Shown here piece by piece: positions 8,380 to 20,114 of a stretch of DNA of 64,000 nt. Each line of letters starts with the position of its first letter. Within the stretch, counting starts at the first letter, position 1. A model generated the notes under the pieces. It was given only the letters and a program-made list of their open reading frames with translations. It had not been told where the DNA came from and searched no databases. The DNA is from Pedococcus aerophilus (lineage in GTDB: Bacteria; Actinomycetota; Actinomycetes; Actinomycetales; Dermatophilaceae). Both the position numbers and the translations under genes were made by a program. The stretch spans positions 1 through 64,000 of the forward strand of contig NZ_BAAARN010000001.1 in NCBI RefSeq assembly GCF_039532215.1, in the 5' to 3' direction.

Positions 8380-9314
8380 TCGACTTCCGCTACCACCTCG
8401 TCTCCATCGTCTCGATCTTCCTCGCGCTGGCCGTGGGCATCGTGCTCGGTGCCGGTCCCCTCAAGGAGGACCTGGGCAACACCCTGACCTCCGAGGTGAG
8501 GAACCTGCGTGCCGACAAGGCCACCCTGCGGACCCAGCTCGACCTCGCCGAGCGGGGCACCCAGGCGCGGGACGAGTTCACGACGGCGAGCAACCGCAGC
8601 CTGCTGGCCTCCCGCCTCACCGACCAGACCGTCGCCGTGCTCGTGCTGCCCGGCGCCGACGCGGGCCTGGTGAAGTCGACCACCGAGACGCTGATCGCGG
8701 CCGGGGCCAAGATCGGCTCCTCGGTCCAGGTCCAGGACGCGTGGGTGGACCCCGAGAAGGCGTCCTTCCGCAGCAGCCTCGGGCAGCAGCTCGCCAGCCA
8801 GGTGGGGGTGCCCCTCGACGCCGAGGGCGACGTCCTCGACACCGTCCTGGCCCGGTCGATCCTGACCAAGGCCGGGTCGGCGTCCACCGGTGCCGCCGCC
8901 GCCCTCGAGGTGATGCGCACCGGCGACCTCATCAAGTACAGCTCGGAGGCCGTCACCCCGGCCAGCGTCGCCGTGGTCGTGGCCGGTCCCGTGACCGGTT
9001 CCGACGCCGCAGCGCGCACGGCTCGCGCGACCGCCCTGGCCCAGCTGGCCGTGGCCGTCGATGGTGCAGGAGCGGGTGCCGTCCTCACCGGCACGAGCGC
9101 GGTCCCGGGCGCCACGAACGTCACCTCCGTGGTCACCACGGTGCGCGACGACAACGACATGACCGACGTGCTGTCCACCGTCGACGACGGTGAGCTGCCG
9201 ATGGGCCAGGCGAGCGTGGTCTTCGGCATCCTCGAGCAGGAGGCCGGGAAGGCCGGGCAGTACGGACTCTCCGGCGACGCCACCGCCTCGTTCCCGCAGC
9301 TCGCGACGAAGTAG
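8376..9314 (+). CDS. mctB: MctB/SteB-like membrane-anchored copper transporter family protein
   Basis: The 312-residue protein begins with a short cytoplasmic stretch (VIDFRYH) and one membrane helix (LVSIVSIFLALAVGIVLGA, residues about 8-26), then a coiled coil (LTSEVRNLRADKATLRTQ) and an Ala/Val-rich extracytoplasmic domain. The opening IDFRYHLVSI is the family hallmark. M. tuberculosis MctB limits copper accumulation; the corynebacterial homologue SteB partners SteA at the septum. GTG 8376 overlaps the steA stop by 4 bp, with AGGAA about 8 nt ahead. I see no Met- or Cys-rich copper site, so the septal role may fit better here. Confidence 0.88.
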   Translation: MIDFRYHLVSIVSIFLALAVGIVLGAGPLKEDLGNTLTSEVRNLRADKATLRTQLDLAERGTQARDEFTTASNRSLLASRLTDQTVAVLVLPGADAGLVKSTTETLIAAGAKIGSSVQVQDAWVDPEKASFRSSLGQQLASQVGVPLDAEGDVLDTVLARSILTKAGSASTGAAAALEVMRTGDLIKYSSEAVTPASVAVVVAGPVTGSDAAARTARATALAQLAVAVDGAGAGAVLTGTSAVPGATNVTSVVTTVRDDNDMTDVLSTVDDGELPMGQASVVFGILEQEAGKAGQYGLSGDATASFPQLATK

Positions 9315-9321
9315 GTCCGAC

Positions 9322-10140
9322 GTGCGATCGCTGCACCCCGTGGCGACCGGGGCGTTCGCCGGTCTCCTCGCCGCCGGCTCCCTGCGGCTGCTGCGCGCCC
9401 ACCCGCCGGGAGGCGCAGCGCGCTGGGACCGCACGAACCACGCCGGTGGCTCCGTGACCCTCCTCGAGGGACCTGCGTATGCCGCGGGGGCGGCCTCTGC
9501 GGCGGCCCTCGCCGGGGCAGGACCAGGGCCGGTGCTCGCGGCCACGGCCTCGGCCGGCCTCGGCGCCCTCGACGACCTCATCGGGGACTCGAGCAGCAAG
9601 GGCCTGAAGGGACACCTGGGCGCCCTGGCGCGCGGCGAGGTCACCACCGGCGCGGTGAAGGTCCTCGGCCTCGGCCTGACCGGGCTCGTGACCGCCGTCC
9701 TCGTCGACCGCCGGGTCCCGGCTGCGGACCGCCCGGCCCTCGTCGACACCCTCGTCGGGGGTGCCGTGGTGGCCGGCTCGGCGAACCTGCTCAACCTCCT
9801 CGACCTGCGCCCCGGCCGGGCCCTCAAGGTGACGCTGGCCTGGGGAGCCCTGGCCGCCGGCACGACTGGCGGCCGGAGTGCTGGTGCGGCGGCCGCCGGA
9901 GCAGCGGTCGGCCTGCTGGGACCTGACCTCGCCGGCCGGGCGATGCTCGGCGACACCGGCGCGAACAGTGCCGGAGCCCTGCTGGGCAGCGCACTCATCC
10001 AGTCGACGGGGCGACGGGGCCGGTTGCTGTCGCTCGCCGTCCTCGCCGGGCTGACGCTGGCCTCGGAGAAGGTGTCCTTCACCAAGGTCATCGAGTCGAC
10101 CCCGGTCCTGCGTGACCTCGACGCCCTGGGCCGCCGATGA
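9322..10140 (+). CDS. MraY/WecA-like polyprenyl-phosphate glycosyl-1-phosphate transferase homologue
   Basis: The 272-residue protein is very hydrophobic, with multiple Ala/Gly/Leu membrane segments. Three family motifs appear in order: GALDDLIGD near residue 80 (the DDxxGD magnesium motif), NLLNLLDLRPGRALK near 155 (the N-x-x-D loop) and AMLGDTGANSAG near 208. It is shorter than MraY or WecA (about 330-360 residues), so one or two N-terminal helices may be missing or replaced. The stop overlaps the flippase start. Together with the next two genes it suggests attachment of a sugar phosphate to undecaprenyl phosphate. The sugar and the activity are not shown by the sequence. Confidence 0.75.
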   Translation: MRSLHPVATGAFAGLLAAGSLRLLRAHPPGGAARWDRTNHAGGSVTLLEGPAYAAGAASAAALAGAGPGPVLAATASAGLGALDDLIGDSSSKGLKGHLGALARGEVTTGAVKVLGLGLTGLVTAVLVDRRVPAADRPALVDTLVGGAVVAGSANLLNLLDLRPGRALKVTLAWGALAAGTTGGRSAGAAAAGAAVGLLGPDLAGRAMLGDTGANSAGALLGSALIQSTGRRGRLLSLAVLAGLTLASEKVSFTKVIESTPVLRDLDALGRR

Positions 10141-11891
10141 CGGCCGGTTCGTCGAGCACCGGTTCGTCGGGCACCGGTTCGGCCGACGTCGGTTCCGCTG
10201 ACGCTGGTGCGGCCACGCCCGCCTCGTCGGGGTCCGCCCGGTCGATCGGCATCGGCGTCGCCAAGGCGGCCGGGCTGATCGCGGTCGTCACGCTGCTCGC
10301 CCGGTTGGTCGGCTTCGGACGCACGCTGGTCTTCGCCAAGGGGGTCGGCGCCACCGAGGTCGGTGACGTCTACCAAACGATCAACGTCATCCCGAACGTC
10401 GTCTACGAGGTCGCCGCCGGGGGCGTGCTCGCGGCGGTCGCCGTACCGCTGATCGCCCACCAGCTCGGGCTGGGGCGCACCGCCGAGGCCGACCGGGCCG
10501 CGTCGGCGCTGCTCACCTGGGCCGTCGTGGTGCTCACGCCGCTCAGCATCCTGCTCGCCCTCCTCGCGCCGTGGCTGAGCCGAGCCCTGCTCGGCGTGAA
10601 GGCCGGTGCCGACGAGGTCGCCCTCGGCTCGGACATGCTGGTGCTCTTCGCCCCGCAGGTCCTCCTGTACGGCGTGGGGATCGTGCTCGCCGGGGTGCTC
10701 CAGGCGCGCCGCAGGTTCCTCGCCGCGGCCCTGGCGCCCCTGCTCTCGAGCCTGGTCGTCGTCTGCGCGTACGTCGCCTACGGCGTCATGGTCGACCGGG
10801 CCACGAGCCCCTCGACGATCTCGACCGGAGCCGTCTGGACGCTGGCCGGCGGCACCACGCTCGGGGTCGTCGTCCTGAGCCTGCCGCTGCTGGCTCCCGT
10901 GCTGCGCGCGGGGATCCGCCTGCGACCGACCCTGCGCTTCCCGGACGGACTCGCTCGCCGGGCCGCGTCGCTCGCAGGAGCCGGGGTCGTGGCGCTCGTC
11001 GCCCAGCAGGCTGCCGTCCTGACCGTCCTGTGGATCACCCACCACCGCACCGACGTCGTGGGCACGGTGAACGTCTACACCTACGTCCAGGCGGTCTACC
11101 TGCTGCCGTATGCCGTGCTCGCCGTGCCGATCGCGACCAGCGCCTTCCCGACGCTGGCCCACACGGCCGCCGAGGAGTCCGCCGCGTCGCGTCCCGATGC
11201 CTTCGTCGGGACGGCGGCCAGGGACACCCTCGCCCGTTCCGTCCAGGGCATCGTGCTCCTCTCCGCGGGTGCGGCGGCGGTGCTGATGACCGTCTCCCGT
11301 CCGGTCGGGGCCTTCTTCGCCCACCTCGACCGTGGTGCCGCCGCCGGGGGAGGGCCGGCCCTCGCAGCGATGCCGGGAGCCCTGTCCGCCTACGCTCCCG
11401 GCATCGTCGGGTTCGGGGTCGCCGCCCTGCTCACGCGGGCCTTGTACGTACGTGGACGCCCTGCCCTGGCGGCTGCGGCCGTGGCCGCCGGGTGGGCGGT
11501 GGCTGCCCTCGTGCCGCTGGCCCTGTTGCCGGACGGGTCAGGGGCCGGGGCCACGCTGGGCGTCCTGGGCGTCGGCTCCTCGCTCGGGATGACGCTGTCG
11601 GCGTTCGCCCTCGTCATGCTCGTCCGGCACGCCTGGGGGTCGGAGGCCACCGCCGGGAGCGGACGCACCCTCGGCGCCGCGGTCGTCTCCGTCGCCTTCG
11701 CCCTCGGCGTCGGCGACGCGCTCTCCCGCACGCTGTCCACCTCGTCCCTCTGGTCCGCCCTGGGCAGTGGCGTCGCCGTGGCCTTCGTGACGCTGGCGGT
11801 TTACCTGCTGGTCATGTCCTTCGCCGACCGCAGCACCATCAAGGCCCTGCGCGAGCGCGGTCGCAGCCGACGCCGGGGGAGCGCCGCGTGA
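10137..11891 (+). CDS. MurJ/MviN-type lipid-linked oligosaccharide flippase
   Basis: The 584-residue protein has about 14 predicted membrane helices and MATE/MurJ-like sequence (LLARLVGFGRTLVFAKGVGA, VYQTINVIPNVVYEVAAGG, AVPIATSAFPTLA). The first 35 residues are Ser/Gly/Thr-rich, encoded by 15-bp imperfect tandem repeats (CGGTTCGTCGAGCAC type) at 10144-10190, and are probably a disordered cytoplasmic tail. The canonical actinobacterial murJ usually lies near the origin; this one, between a lipid-glycan transferase and a glycosyltransferase, may instead flip a separate glycan. No symbol is assigned for that reason. Confidence 0.85.
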   Translation: MTAGSSSTGSSGTGSADVGSADAGAATPASSGSARSIGIGVAKAAGLIAVVTLLARLVGFGRTLVFAKGVGATEVGDVYQTINVIPNVVYEVAAGGVLAAVAVPLIAHQLGLGRTAEADRAASALLTWAVVVLTPLSILLALLAPWLSRALLGVKAGADEVALGSDMLVLFAPQVLLYGVGIVLAGVLQARRRFLAAALAPLLSSLVVVCAYVAYGVMVDRATSPSTISTGAVWTLAGGTTLGVVVLSLPLLAPVLRAGIRLRPTLRFPDGLARRAASLAGAGVVALVAQQAAVLTVLWITHHRTDVVGTVNVYTYVQAVYLLPYAVLAVPIATSAFPTLAHTAAEESAASRPDAFVGTAARDTLARSVQGIVLLSAGAAAVLMTVSRPVGAFFAHLDRGAAAGGGPALAAMPGALSAYAPGIVGFGVAALLTRALYVRGRPALAAAAVAAGWAVAALVPLALLPDGSGAGATLGVLGVGSSLGMTLSAFALVMLVRHAWGSEATAGSGRTLGAAVVSVAFALGVGDALSRTLSTSSLWSALGSGVAVAFVTLAVYLLVMSFADRSTIKALRERGRSRRRGSAA

Positions 11892-13009
11892 GGATCGCCA
11901 TGGTCGTCGGTCGCTCCACCGGCGGCATCGGCCTGCACGCCGTCGACCTCGCGGGTCACCTGCGCGCCCTCGGCGACGACGTCGTGCTCGTCACCGACGA
12001 GCTCACGGCGCAGCGCTTCGACCAGCCCGGGGCGCTGCGCTGGTGGCCCACCCGTGCCGGTGGCCTGCGGGGCCTGGTCGACGGGGTGCGCCGGCTCCAC
12101 CGGCTCGCCCGGTCCTCCGACGTCGTGCACGCGCACGGCCACCAGGCGGGCCTGCTCGCCGTGGTCGCCGCCACCGGCACCTCGACGCCCGTGGTCGTCA
12201 GCCAGCACAACGCCGTCCTGCGCGGAGCAGGTCCCCGCGCCATGGTCTCCCGCCTCGCCTCGTGGGTGGTGCAGACGGCGGTGGCGCGGCGGGCAGCCCT
12301 CGTGACCGGGGCCTCGTCAGACCTCGTGGACGTGGCCCGGTCGCACGGCGCGCGGACGGCCCGGCTGGCCGCGGTCCCGTCGCCCCGGGTCCCCGAGCTC
12401 GTAGCCGCCCCGCTCGTCGACGTCCGCGAACGGCGGACCGGTGCCGAGGCACTCCTGGCCGCACGCGGCATACCGGCCTCGGGGGCCCTGGTCCTCACCA
12501 TCTCGAGGATCGCACCCCAGAAGAACCTCGACGTGCTCGTCGACGCGGCCGCCGGGCTGAGGGTGCGCACCCAGTGGGTCGTCGTCGGTGACGGCGACAC
12601 CACCCTGCTCGCCGAGCTGCGCCAGCGGGCCGCGCGGGTGGACGCGCCCGTGCACTTCGTCGGAGCCGTGGGCGACCCCACGGCGTGGCTGCGCGCCGCG
12701 GAGGTGTTCGTCCTGCCCAGCCGGTGGGAGGCACGGGCCCTGGTCGTCCAGGAGGCGATGGCTGCCGGCGTCCCCGTCGTCGCCAGCGACACCGGCGGCC
12801 TGCACGACCTCGTCGACGGTGCCGGGGTGCTCGTCCCGGTCGGCGACGCGCCCGGGTTCGCCGCGGCCGTCGATGCCGTCCTCGCCGACGACGAGCGCCG
12901 CGGACAGCTCTCCCAGCAGGGACGGGAGCGGGCCACATCGTGGGACGACGGGGCGGCGACGGCGCGCCAGTGGCGCGAGTGGTACTCAGCCCTGCCCGGG
13001 ATGACGTAG
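11888..13009 (+). CDS. GT4-like (GT-B fold) glycosyltransferase
   Basis: The 373-residue protein shows a GT-B fold. The N-terminal loop is [31 protein letters not shown] occurs near residue 77, the hinge [19 protein letters not shown] near 205, and the donor-binding [20 protein letters not shown] near 279 includes the EX7E motif of family GT4. It overlaps the flippase gene by 4 bp and ends in the TAG that also forms part of the pyrG -10. The likely role is addition of sugars to the lipid-linked intermediate handled by its two neighbours. Donor and acceptor are unknown. Confidence 0.87.
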   Translation: MRIAMVVGRSTGGIGLHAVDLAGHLRALGDDVVLVTDELTAQRFDQPGALRWWPTRAGGLRGLVDGVRRLHRLARSSDVVHAHGHQAGLLAVVAATGTSTPVVVSQHNAVLRGAGPRAMVSRLASWVVQTAVARRAALVTGASSDLVDVARSHGARTARLAAVPSPRVPELVAAPLVDVRERRTGAEALLAARGIPASGALVLTISRIAPQKNLDVLVDAAAGLRVRTQWVVVGDGDTTLLAELRQRAARVDAPVHFVGAVGDPTAWLRAAEVFVLPSRWEARALVVQEAMAAGVPVVASDTGGLHDLVDGAGVLVPVGDAPGFAAAVDAVLADDERRGQLSQQGRERATSWDDGAATARQWREWYSALPGMT

Positions 13010-13012
13010 GCT
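13007..13012 (+). promoter_or_regulatory. -10 element for leaderless pyrG
   Basis: TAGGCT lies 8 nt before GTG 13021, and its first three bases are the stop codon of the glycosyltransferase. No ribosome-binding site is present, so pyrG may be transcribed from its own start codon. Confidence 0.5.
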
Positions 13013-13020
13013 TGAACCCC

Positions 13021-14723
<1,703 letters not shown>

Positions 14724-14727
<4 letters not shown>

Positions 14728-15365
14728 ACGAGCCTCTCGCCGACCGCTTCGAGGCGCGCCCCGTGGTATCCGCCTCGACGGTCTTCGAGGGCCGTGTCTG
14801 GGACGTCGTCAGCGAGACGGTCGACCTCGGCGACGCCGGCGAGGTCACCCGTGAGTTCGTCCGGCACCCCGGTGCGGTGGCGGTCGCGGCGGTGGACGAC
14901 CAAGGCCGCCTCTGCCTGATCCAGCAGTACCGGCACCCGATCCGCACCTTCGAGTGGGAGATCCCGGCCGGGCTGCTCGACGTCGACGGCGAGCCCGCGC
15001 ACGTCGGCGCCGCCCGAGAGCTGCACGAGGAGGCAGACCTCGTCGCCACCACGTGGCACGTGCTCGCGGACTACGTGAGCTCCCCGGGTGGGCTGGACGA
15101 GGCACTGCGCATCTACCTCGCCCGAGACCTGTCGGCGGTGCCGCACGACGAACGGCACGACCGCGACGGCGAGGAGCTCGGCATGCCGCTGCGCTGGGTG
15201 CCGCTCGAGGAGGTCCGCGACGCCTTCCTCGCCGGCCGGCTGCACAACGCCACCATGGGCATCGCTGCGCTGGCCGCACTGGCCTCCCGCGACCAGGGGT
15301 GGGCGACCCTGCGGCCCGTAGACGCGCCCTGGCCGAGCCACCCCTCGCAGCGCCACCTCGCGTGA
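14724..15365 (+). CDS. Nudix hydrolase, ADP-ribose pyrophosphatase type
   Basis: The 213-residue protein overlaps pyrG by 4 bp. The Nudix box is GLLDVDGE followed by [11 protein letters not shown] (about residues 84-106), with the catalytic REL-x-EE core intact and one extra residue in the first spacer. The upstream [20 protein letters not shown] segment is characteristic of ADP-ribose pyrophosphatases such as Rv1700. The likely reaction is ADP-ribose to AMP plus ribose 5-phosphate. Confidence 0.9.
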
Positions 15366-15757
15366 GCGGCGCCTTCGGCGTCACCGCTCCCGAGGACTGC
15401 CCCTGCGGCACCGGAGCGCCGTACGCCTCCTGCTGCGGTCCGCTGCACCGTGGCGAGTCCGTCGCCACGACGGCAGAGCAACTCATGCGCAGCCGGTATG
15501 CCGCGTACGTCCTGGGCGACGCGCCACACCTCGCGCGCACGTGGCACCCCCGCACCCGGCCGGAGCCGCTCGAGGTCGTCGCCGACGCGGGGTGGCTGAG
15601 GCTCGAGGTGCTGGACACCGTCGCCGGTGGGCCGGACGACCAGACCGGCGAGGTCGAGTTCGTCGCCCGGCACGTGGACGGGCCGCTGCACGAGCGCAGC
15701 ACCTTCGTGCGCCGGGCCGGGCGCTGGGTCTACCTCGACGGCGACGTCCGGGCCTGA
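15362..15757 (+). CDS. UPF0225/YchJ-like SEC-C motif protein
   Basis: The 131-residue protein opens with a zinc-binding SEC-C-like motif (CPCGTGAPYASCCGPLH, four Cys plus His), followed by AEQLMRSRYAAYVLGDAPHL and RTWHPRTRP, the hallmarks of the YchJ family, which has an NTF2-like fold. GTG 15362 overlaps the Nudix stop. Its stop lies 4 bp from the convergent DUF6351 gene. Function unknown; the zinc motif resembles the SecA C-terminal tail. Confidence 0.88.
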   Translation: MSGAFGVTAPEDCPCGTGAPYASCCGPLHRGESVATTAEQLMRSRYAAYVLGDAPHLARTWHPRTRPEPLEVVADAGWLRLEVLDTVAGGPDDQTGEVEFVARHVDGPLHERSTFVRRAGRWVYLDGDVRA

Positions 15758-15761
15758 CCCG

Positions 15762-17936
15762 TCACCGGATCACCTGCCAGGTCCCGGCCAGCGGCTTCTG
15801 CCCGATCCCCTTGCGGTTCCAGTCGCAGACGCCGGTGGGGAAGACCGCCCGCAGCTCGCGGAGCTGGGCGGACGACGGTCGCTGCCGGTAGTCGCTCGCG
15901 TCGACCGGCTTCTTCGCGCAGGCGACGACGTCGTCGGTCAGGGGAGCGCCACCGACCATCCGCGGAGTGGGGTAGGCGGGGTAGAGGCGCCCGCACTCGC
16001 CGCGGTTGTCGAACGACAGCGTCTGCTCGATCTTGCGCGGGGTGGTGTCCCGGGTCCAGCACGCGTCGGTGAGGCTTCGCGGCTTCGCGGCGGCGACGGA
16101 GGCCGTGGTGCGCGTCCCGGTCTGGGTGCTGAGCCGCGTCAGCCACTCGTCCATCTGCGTCAACGCGCCCCGTAGGACCGGGCTGGTCAGGCCGAAGAGT
16201 CCGTGGCGGTCGTCCTCCTCGAGCATCACGTGGTTGGCGGCCGTGCCGTTGCGCTCGACCAACCGGGCGCGGGTCGAGAAGCCGTGGACGTTCATGTGGA
16301 TGTCACCGCCCTTGACGCGGTCGGTGTAGGCGCGGTAGTCGATCACCGGGGTGGTCGCGAGCCCGGCGCCGGTGTCGAGGATGCGCCCCGTGCGGTAGGC
16401 GGCCTCGGTGGCCGAGCGGTCGGCCACCGTCCGCCGGGGGACCGGGTTGGCGTCACGGTCGATGCCACCGACCCGGCGGTTGAGGTCGACGAACTGGTCC
16501 CAGCTGATCGTGCCGGCGTCGAGGGCGGCCAGGCCGTACTGGATGCCGGTGTTGTCGAGCGGGCGCAGGGCGAATCCCGTTGCCCGGTCACGGCCGTAGA
16601 CGTTCACGGTGTGGTCGAAGACCGTGCCGCGCGCGCCGTCAGGATTGGTCTGTGCGTCGTACCGCAGCTCGGGAGCCAGTGCCGCCGGGAACTCCTCGTC
16701 CGGGTCGAGCCGCTTCGCGCCGTCGCTGAGGTTGGGGATCGAGGCGACGACGCCGAAGCCGGCCACCGCCCGTTGCTGCTCGGTGGTGAACGTGCCCGGC
16801 GCGGTCTTCATGAAGTAGGTGTCGAGGACGCGGGCGTCCAGCAGGGTGAGGTTCGTCGCGGAGGTGACGTCGGGGAAGGAGCAGCCGGCGACGACCCCGT
16901 CGAGGACACCCGGGTAGTTGTCGGCGATCTGGTGGCCCTGGTAGCTGCCGCCGGAGCAGCCCCAGCCGATCGTGAACCTCGGTGCCCCGAACTGCTCGAC
17001 GACCTTCTCCTTGAGCATGATCGCCGTCTCCGAGGCGAGCAGGTCGTTGCAGTTGTTGCCGAAGACGTTGAGCGAGCTCGAGGCGACGACGTACCCGCGT
17101 GAGATCAGCTCGCGGTCGAGCACTCCGCCCGTCCCGGTGCCCTGGGAGTACCAGCCGCCCCGGCACCCACCGCCGAAGGTCAGCAGCAGCCGGTTGTTCC
17201 AGCCGGGGCTGCGCGTGGTGCGGGTCGGTGCGGGGGTGCTGGGGTCGTGCAGCATCGCGACCTCGTACACGGCGCGGTTGACCGTGCCGGTCTCGACGCG
17301 CACGAGGAAGGGCACGGTCGCCCCGGTGGTCGTCGTCGTGGTGGCGAGGTCGTCCGGGCGCTGGCGCGGGTCGGCCAGCGGCTTCATCGTGCCGTCGGTG
17401 CTGCCGTAGGCGTAGTCGACCCGGGTCGGCGCCGAGCAGTCCGCATCGGTCGGGGTCCCGAGGGACGCGCCGGTGACGGTGCGCCACTGGGCCGTCGTGC
17501 AGGCGTACGGGGTCTCGTGCGGACCGCTGATGATCGGGCCGGAGGCCGGGTGGTTGACCACCCGGAGCCTGGTGCGTTCGCGACCCTGCGTGGCCACGAG
17601 GTCGGTCCGCCCCAGCCGCAACCCGTCCACCAGCCCGGAGGCGCTGAGCCCGCCGGGGTCCACGGTGAACGCCCGGCTGACGTCACGCCCGTCCGCGGTC
17701 ACGCGCAGCCGGTCGACCGACCGGACGCCGTCGATGCGGACCAGGACGTCGCCGCCGGTGACGAACCCCGCCCGGGTCGACACCGTCTCCATGGTCAGCC
17801 GCTCCGGCCCCCGGGCAGCCACCGGGCTCGAGGCAGCCACCGGGCTCGAAGCGGCGGCAGGAAGACTCGTGGCACCGAGGGCGACGCCCGCGGCGGCGAC
17901 GACGGCGAGCGGAGGCAGGAGGGCGGTGCGGCGCAT
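15762..17936 (-). CDS. Secreted DUF6351 family protein (alpha/beta-hydrolase-like)
   Basis: The 724-residue protein has a signal peptide ([20 protein letters not shown], Ala-rich to about residue 30). An immunoglobulin-like N-terminal part ([18 protein letters not shown]) precedes a long catalytic-looking part with [30 protein letters not shown] and [20 protein letters not shown]. The last contains a GxSxG-like nucleophile elbow (G-C-S-G-G) resembling tannase/feruloyl esterase-type hydrolases. GAGGAAG precedes ATG 17936 by 5 nt. It is a single gene on the opposite strand to the core operon and ends 4 bp from the convergent upstream gene. An extracellular esterase role is inference. Confidence 0.82.
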   Translation of the reverse strand: MRRTALLPPLAVVAAAGVALGATSLPAAASSPVAASSPVAARGPERLTMETVSTRAGFVTGGDVLVRIDGVRSVDRLRVTADGRDVSRAFTVDPGGLSASGLVDGLRLGRTDLVATQGRERTRLRVVNHPASGPIISGPHETPYACTTAQWRTVTGASLGTPTDADCSAPTRVDYAYGSTDGTMKPLADPRQRPDDLATTTTTTGATVPFLVRVETGTVNRAVYEVAMLHDPSTPAPTRTTRSPGWNNRLLLTFGGGCRGGWYSQGTGTGGVLDRELISRGYVVASSSLNVFGNNCNDLLASETAIMLKEKVVEQFGAPRFTIGWGCSGGSYQGHQIADNYPGVLDGVVAGCSFPDVTSATNLTLLDARVLDTYFMKTAPGTFTTEQQRAVAGFGVVASIPNLSDGAKRLDPDEEFPAALAPELRYDAQTNPDGARGTVFDHTVNVYGRDRATGFALRPLDNTGIQYGLAALDAGTISWDQFVDLNRRVGGIDRDANPVPRRTVADRSATEAAYRTGRILDTGAGLATTPVIDYRAYTDRVKGGDIHMNVHGFSTRARLVERNGTAANHVMLEEDDRHGLFGLTSPVLRGALTQMDEWLTRLSTQTGTRTTASVAAAKPRSLTDACWTRDTTPRKIEQTLSFDNRGECGRLYPAYPTPRMVGGAPLTDDVVACAKKPVDASDYRQRPSSAQLRELRAVFPTGVCDWNRKGIGQKPLAGTWQVIR

Positions 17937-18157
17937 GGGGACTTCCTCGGTCGGGTGGCCGCACCTCGTCGTGCGGCCCACCCCATCCTGAAACGGACAA
18001 TTCACCCGGGCAACCCCGGGCCGTGGAGTGAGACCGCGCCATACCGGTGTCGTGTCCCCGTCCTGTTCCCGTCGCGCCCCCGTCGTGCACCCCGCCCGCC
18101 CGCTGCCGCCGCCCGCGCGCGGCAGAAACCGATTCGTGGGGGCCGTGGCCCGGTCCG

Positions 18158-18163
18158 TAGGAT
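18158..18163 (+). promoter_or_regulatory. Candidate -10 of aspS
   Basis: TAGGAT lies in the 288-bp divergent gap between the DUF6351 gene and aspS. Transcription from about 18171 would give a leader of about 54 nt ending in AAGGAA. The rest of the gap shows only one copy of the GCCATAC heptamer near 18040. Confidence 0.45.
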
Positions 18164-18224
18164 GGGCGGGCTCGACCGGACCCCCCGGGCGGGCAGTCCC
18201 GTCCCCGAGATCGAAGGAACTCCT

Positions 18225-20051
18225 GTGCTTCGCACCCACGAGGCCGGCACGCTGCGTGCCGACCACTCCGGCCAGACCGTCACGCTCACGGGCTGGGTCG
18301 CCCGTCGGCGCGATCACGGCGGAGTCGCGTTCCTCGATCTGAGGGACGCCAGCGGCGTCGCGCAGGTGGTCGTCCGGGACGAGGTCCTCGAGCAGGGTGG
18401 CGCCCACGACCTGCGCAACGAGTACTGCGTGCGCGTCGTCGGCGAGGTCAAGGCCCGCCCCGAGGGCAACGCGAACTCCGAGCTGCCGACCGGCGAGATC
18501 GAGGTCATCGCCGGCGAGATCGAGGTGCTCAACGCCTCGGCTCCGCTGCCGTTCCAGATCGACGAGCGCGTCACGGTCGGCGAGGAGGCCCGCCTCAAGC
18601 ACCGCTACCTCGACCTTCGTCGTCCCGGTGCGTCGTCGGCCGGTGCCGCGGTCCGCCTGCGCTCGCGCGTGAACGCCGCCGCCCGTTCCGTCCTCGGTGC
18701 CCGCGACTTCGTCGAGATCGAGACCCCGACGCTGACGCGGTCCACGCCCGAGGGTGCCCGCGACTTCCTCGTGCCCGCGCGCCTCGCGCCCGGCTCCTGG
18801 TACGCCCTGCCGCAGAGCCCGCAGCTGTTCAAGCAGCTGCTCATGGTCGCCGGTATGGAGCGGTACTACCAGATCGCGCGCTGCTACCGCGACGAGGACT
18901 TCCGCGCCGACCGCCAGCCCGAGTTCACCCAGCTCGACATCGAGATGTCGTTCGTGGAGCAGGCCGATGTGCTCGAGCTCGGCGAGGAGATCGTGCGCGA
19001 GGTCTGGAAGCTCATCGGTGTGGAGCTGCAGACACCGTTCCTCCAGATGACCTATGCCGACGCGATGCGCCGGTACGGCTCGGACAAGCCCGACCTGCGG
19101 TTCGACAACGAGCTCGTCGAGTGCACGGAGTACTTCAAGGACACCACGTTCCGCGTGTTCCAGGCCGAGTACGTCGGCGCCGTCGTCATGCCCGGCGGTG
19201 CCTCGCAGCCCCGCAAGCAGCTCGACGCCTGGCAGGACTGGGCCAAGAGCCGCGGGGCCAAGGGCCTGGCCTACGTGCTCGTCCAGGAGGACGGCACCCT
19301 CGGGGGTCCGGTGGCCAAGAACCTCACCGACACCGAGCGCGACGGCCTCGCCGCCCACGTCGGAGCGAAGCCCGGTGACTGCATCTTCTTCGGTGCAGGC
19401 GCGACCAAGTCCTCCCGCGCCCTCCTCGGTGCGGCCCGTCTGGAGATCGGCAGGCGCTGCGACCTCATCGACGAGAGCGCCTGGTCGTTCCTGTGGGTGC
19501 TCGACGCCCCGCTGTTCGAGCCCACGTCCGACGCGGTCGCCGCGGGTGACGTCGCCGTCGGCGGCGGTGCCTGGACCGCGGTGCACCACGCGTTCACCTC
19601 GCCCAAGGCCGAGTTCCTCGACACCTTCGACACCGACCCGGGCCCGGCGCTCGCGTACGCCTACGACATGGTCTGCAACGGCAACGAGATCGGTGGCGGG
19701 TCGATCCGTATCCACCGCCGCGAGGTGCAGGAGCGGGTCTTCAAGGTCATGGGCCTGTCGCAGGAGGAGGCGCAGGAGAAGTTCGGCTTCCTGCTCGACG
19801 CGTTCGCCTTCGGCGCCCCACCGCACGGTGGCATCGCCTTCGGGTGGGACCGCATCGTGTCGCTGCTCGTCGGCACCGACTCGATCCGCGACGTCATCGC
19901 GTTCCCGAAGTCCGGTGGCGGCTACGACCCGCTGACCGCGGCTCCTGCCCCGATCACCCCGGCGCAGCGCAAGGAGGCCGGCGTGGACGCCAAGCCCGCC
20001 GAGGCCAAGGCGGACGCCCCGGCCGGCGAGGCGGCTCCTGCCATCAGCTGA
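18225..20051 (+). CDS. aspS: Aspartate--tRNA ligase
   Basis: The 608-residue class II synthetase begins with an OB-fold anticodon-binding domain ([20 protein letters not shown]). Motif 2 lies in [20 protein letters not shown], a bacterial GAD insertion domain follows, and motif 3 is [18 protein letters not shown] 18225 has AAGGAA 5 nt upstream. The C-terminus carries about 20 extra Lys/Ala/Glu residues ([17 protein letters not shown]). Many actinobacteria use a non-discriminating AspRS with GatCAB; this cannot be told from the sequence here. A 19-bp hairpin follows the stop. Confidence 0.97.
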   Translation: MLRTHEAGTLRADHSGQTVTLTGWVARRRDHGGVAFLDLRDASGVAQVVVRDEVLEQGGAHDLRNEYCVRVVGEVKARPEGNANSELPTGEIEVIAGEIEVLNASAPLPFQIDERVTVGEEARLKHRYLDLRRPGASSAGAAVRLRSRVNAAARSVLGARDFVEIETPTLTRSTPEGARDFLVPARLAPGSWYALPQSPQLFKQLLMVAGMERYYQIARCYRDEDFRADRQPEFTQLDIEMSFVEQADVLELGEEIVREVWKLIGVELQTPFLQMTYADAMRRYGSDKPDLRFDNELVECTEYFKDTTFRVFQAEYVGAVVMPGGASQPRKQLDAWQDWAKSRGAKGLAYVLVQEDGTLGGPVAKNLTDTERDGLAAHVGAKPGDCIFFGAGATKSSRALLGAARLEIGRRCDLIDESAWSFLWVLDAPLFEPTSDAVAAGDVAVGGGAWTAVHHAFTSPKAEFLDTFDTDPGPALAYAYDMVCNGNEIGGGSIRIHRREVQERVFKVMGLSQEEAQEKFGFLLDAFAFGAPPHGGIAFGWDRIVSLLVGTDSIRDVIAFPKSGGGYDPLTAAPAPITPAQRKEAGVDAKPAEAKADAPAGEAAPAIS

Positions 20052-20059
20052 GCGTGAGC

Positions 20060-20101
20060 ACGACGAAGGGCGAGGACCACCCGGTCCTCGCCCTTCGTCG
20101 T
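20060..20101. terminator. Bidirectional hairpin between aspS and the convergent hydrolase gene
   Basis: A perfect 19-bp inverted repeat (ACGACGAAGGGCGAGGACC and its complement) has a 4-nt loop. It sits 9 bp after the aspS stop and 14 bp from the convergent stop. No long T-tract follows on either strand, but stem strength and position support termination in both directions. Confidence 0.85.
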
Positions 20102-20114
20102 ACCCGCCCTTCTG

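Noticed and set aside
8214-11324. Minus-strand frame of about 1036 codons opposite mctB and the flippase gene
   Set aside because: Arg/Gly/Glu-rich low-complexity shadow of conserved plus-strand genes; no motif, start signal or homologous feature.
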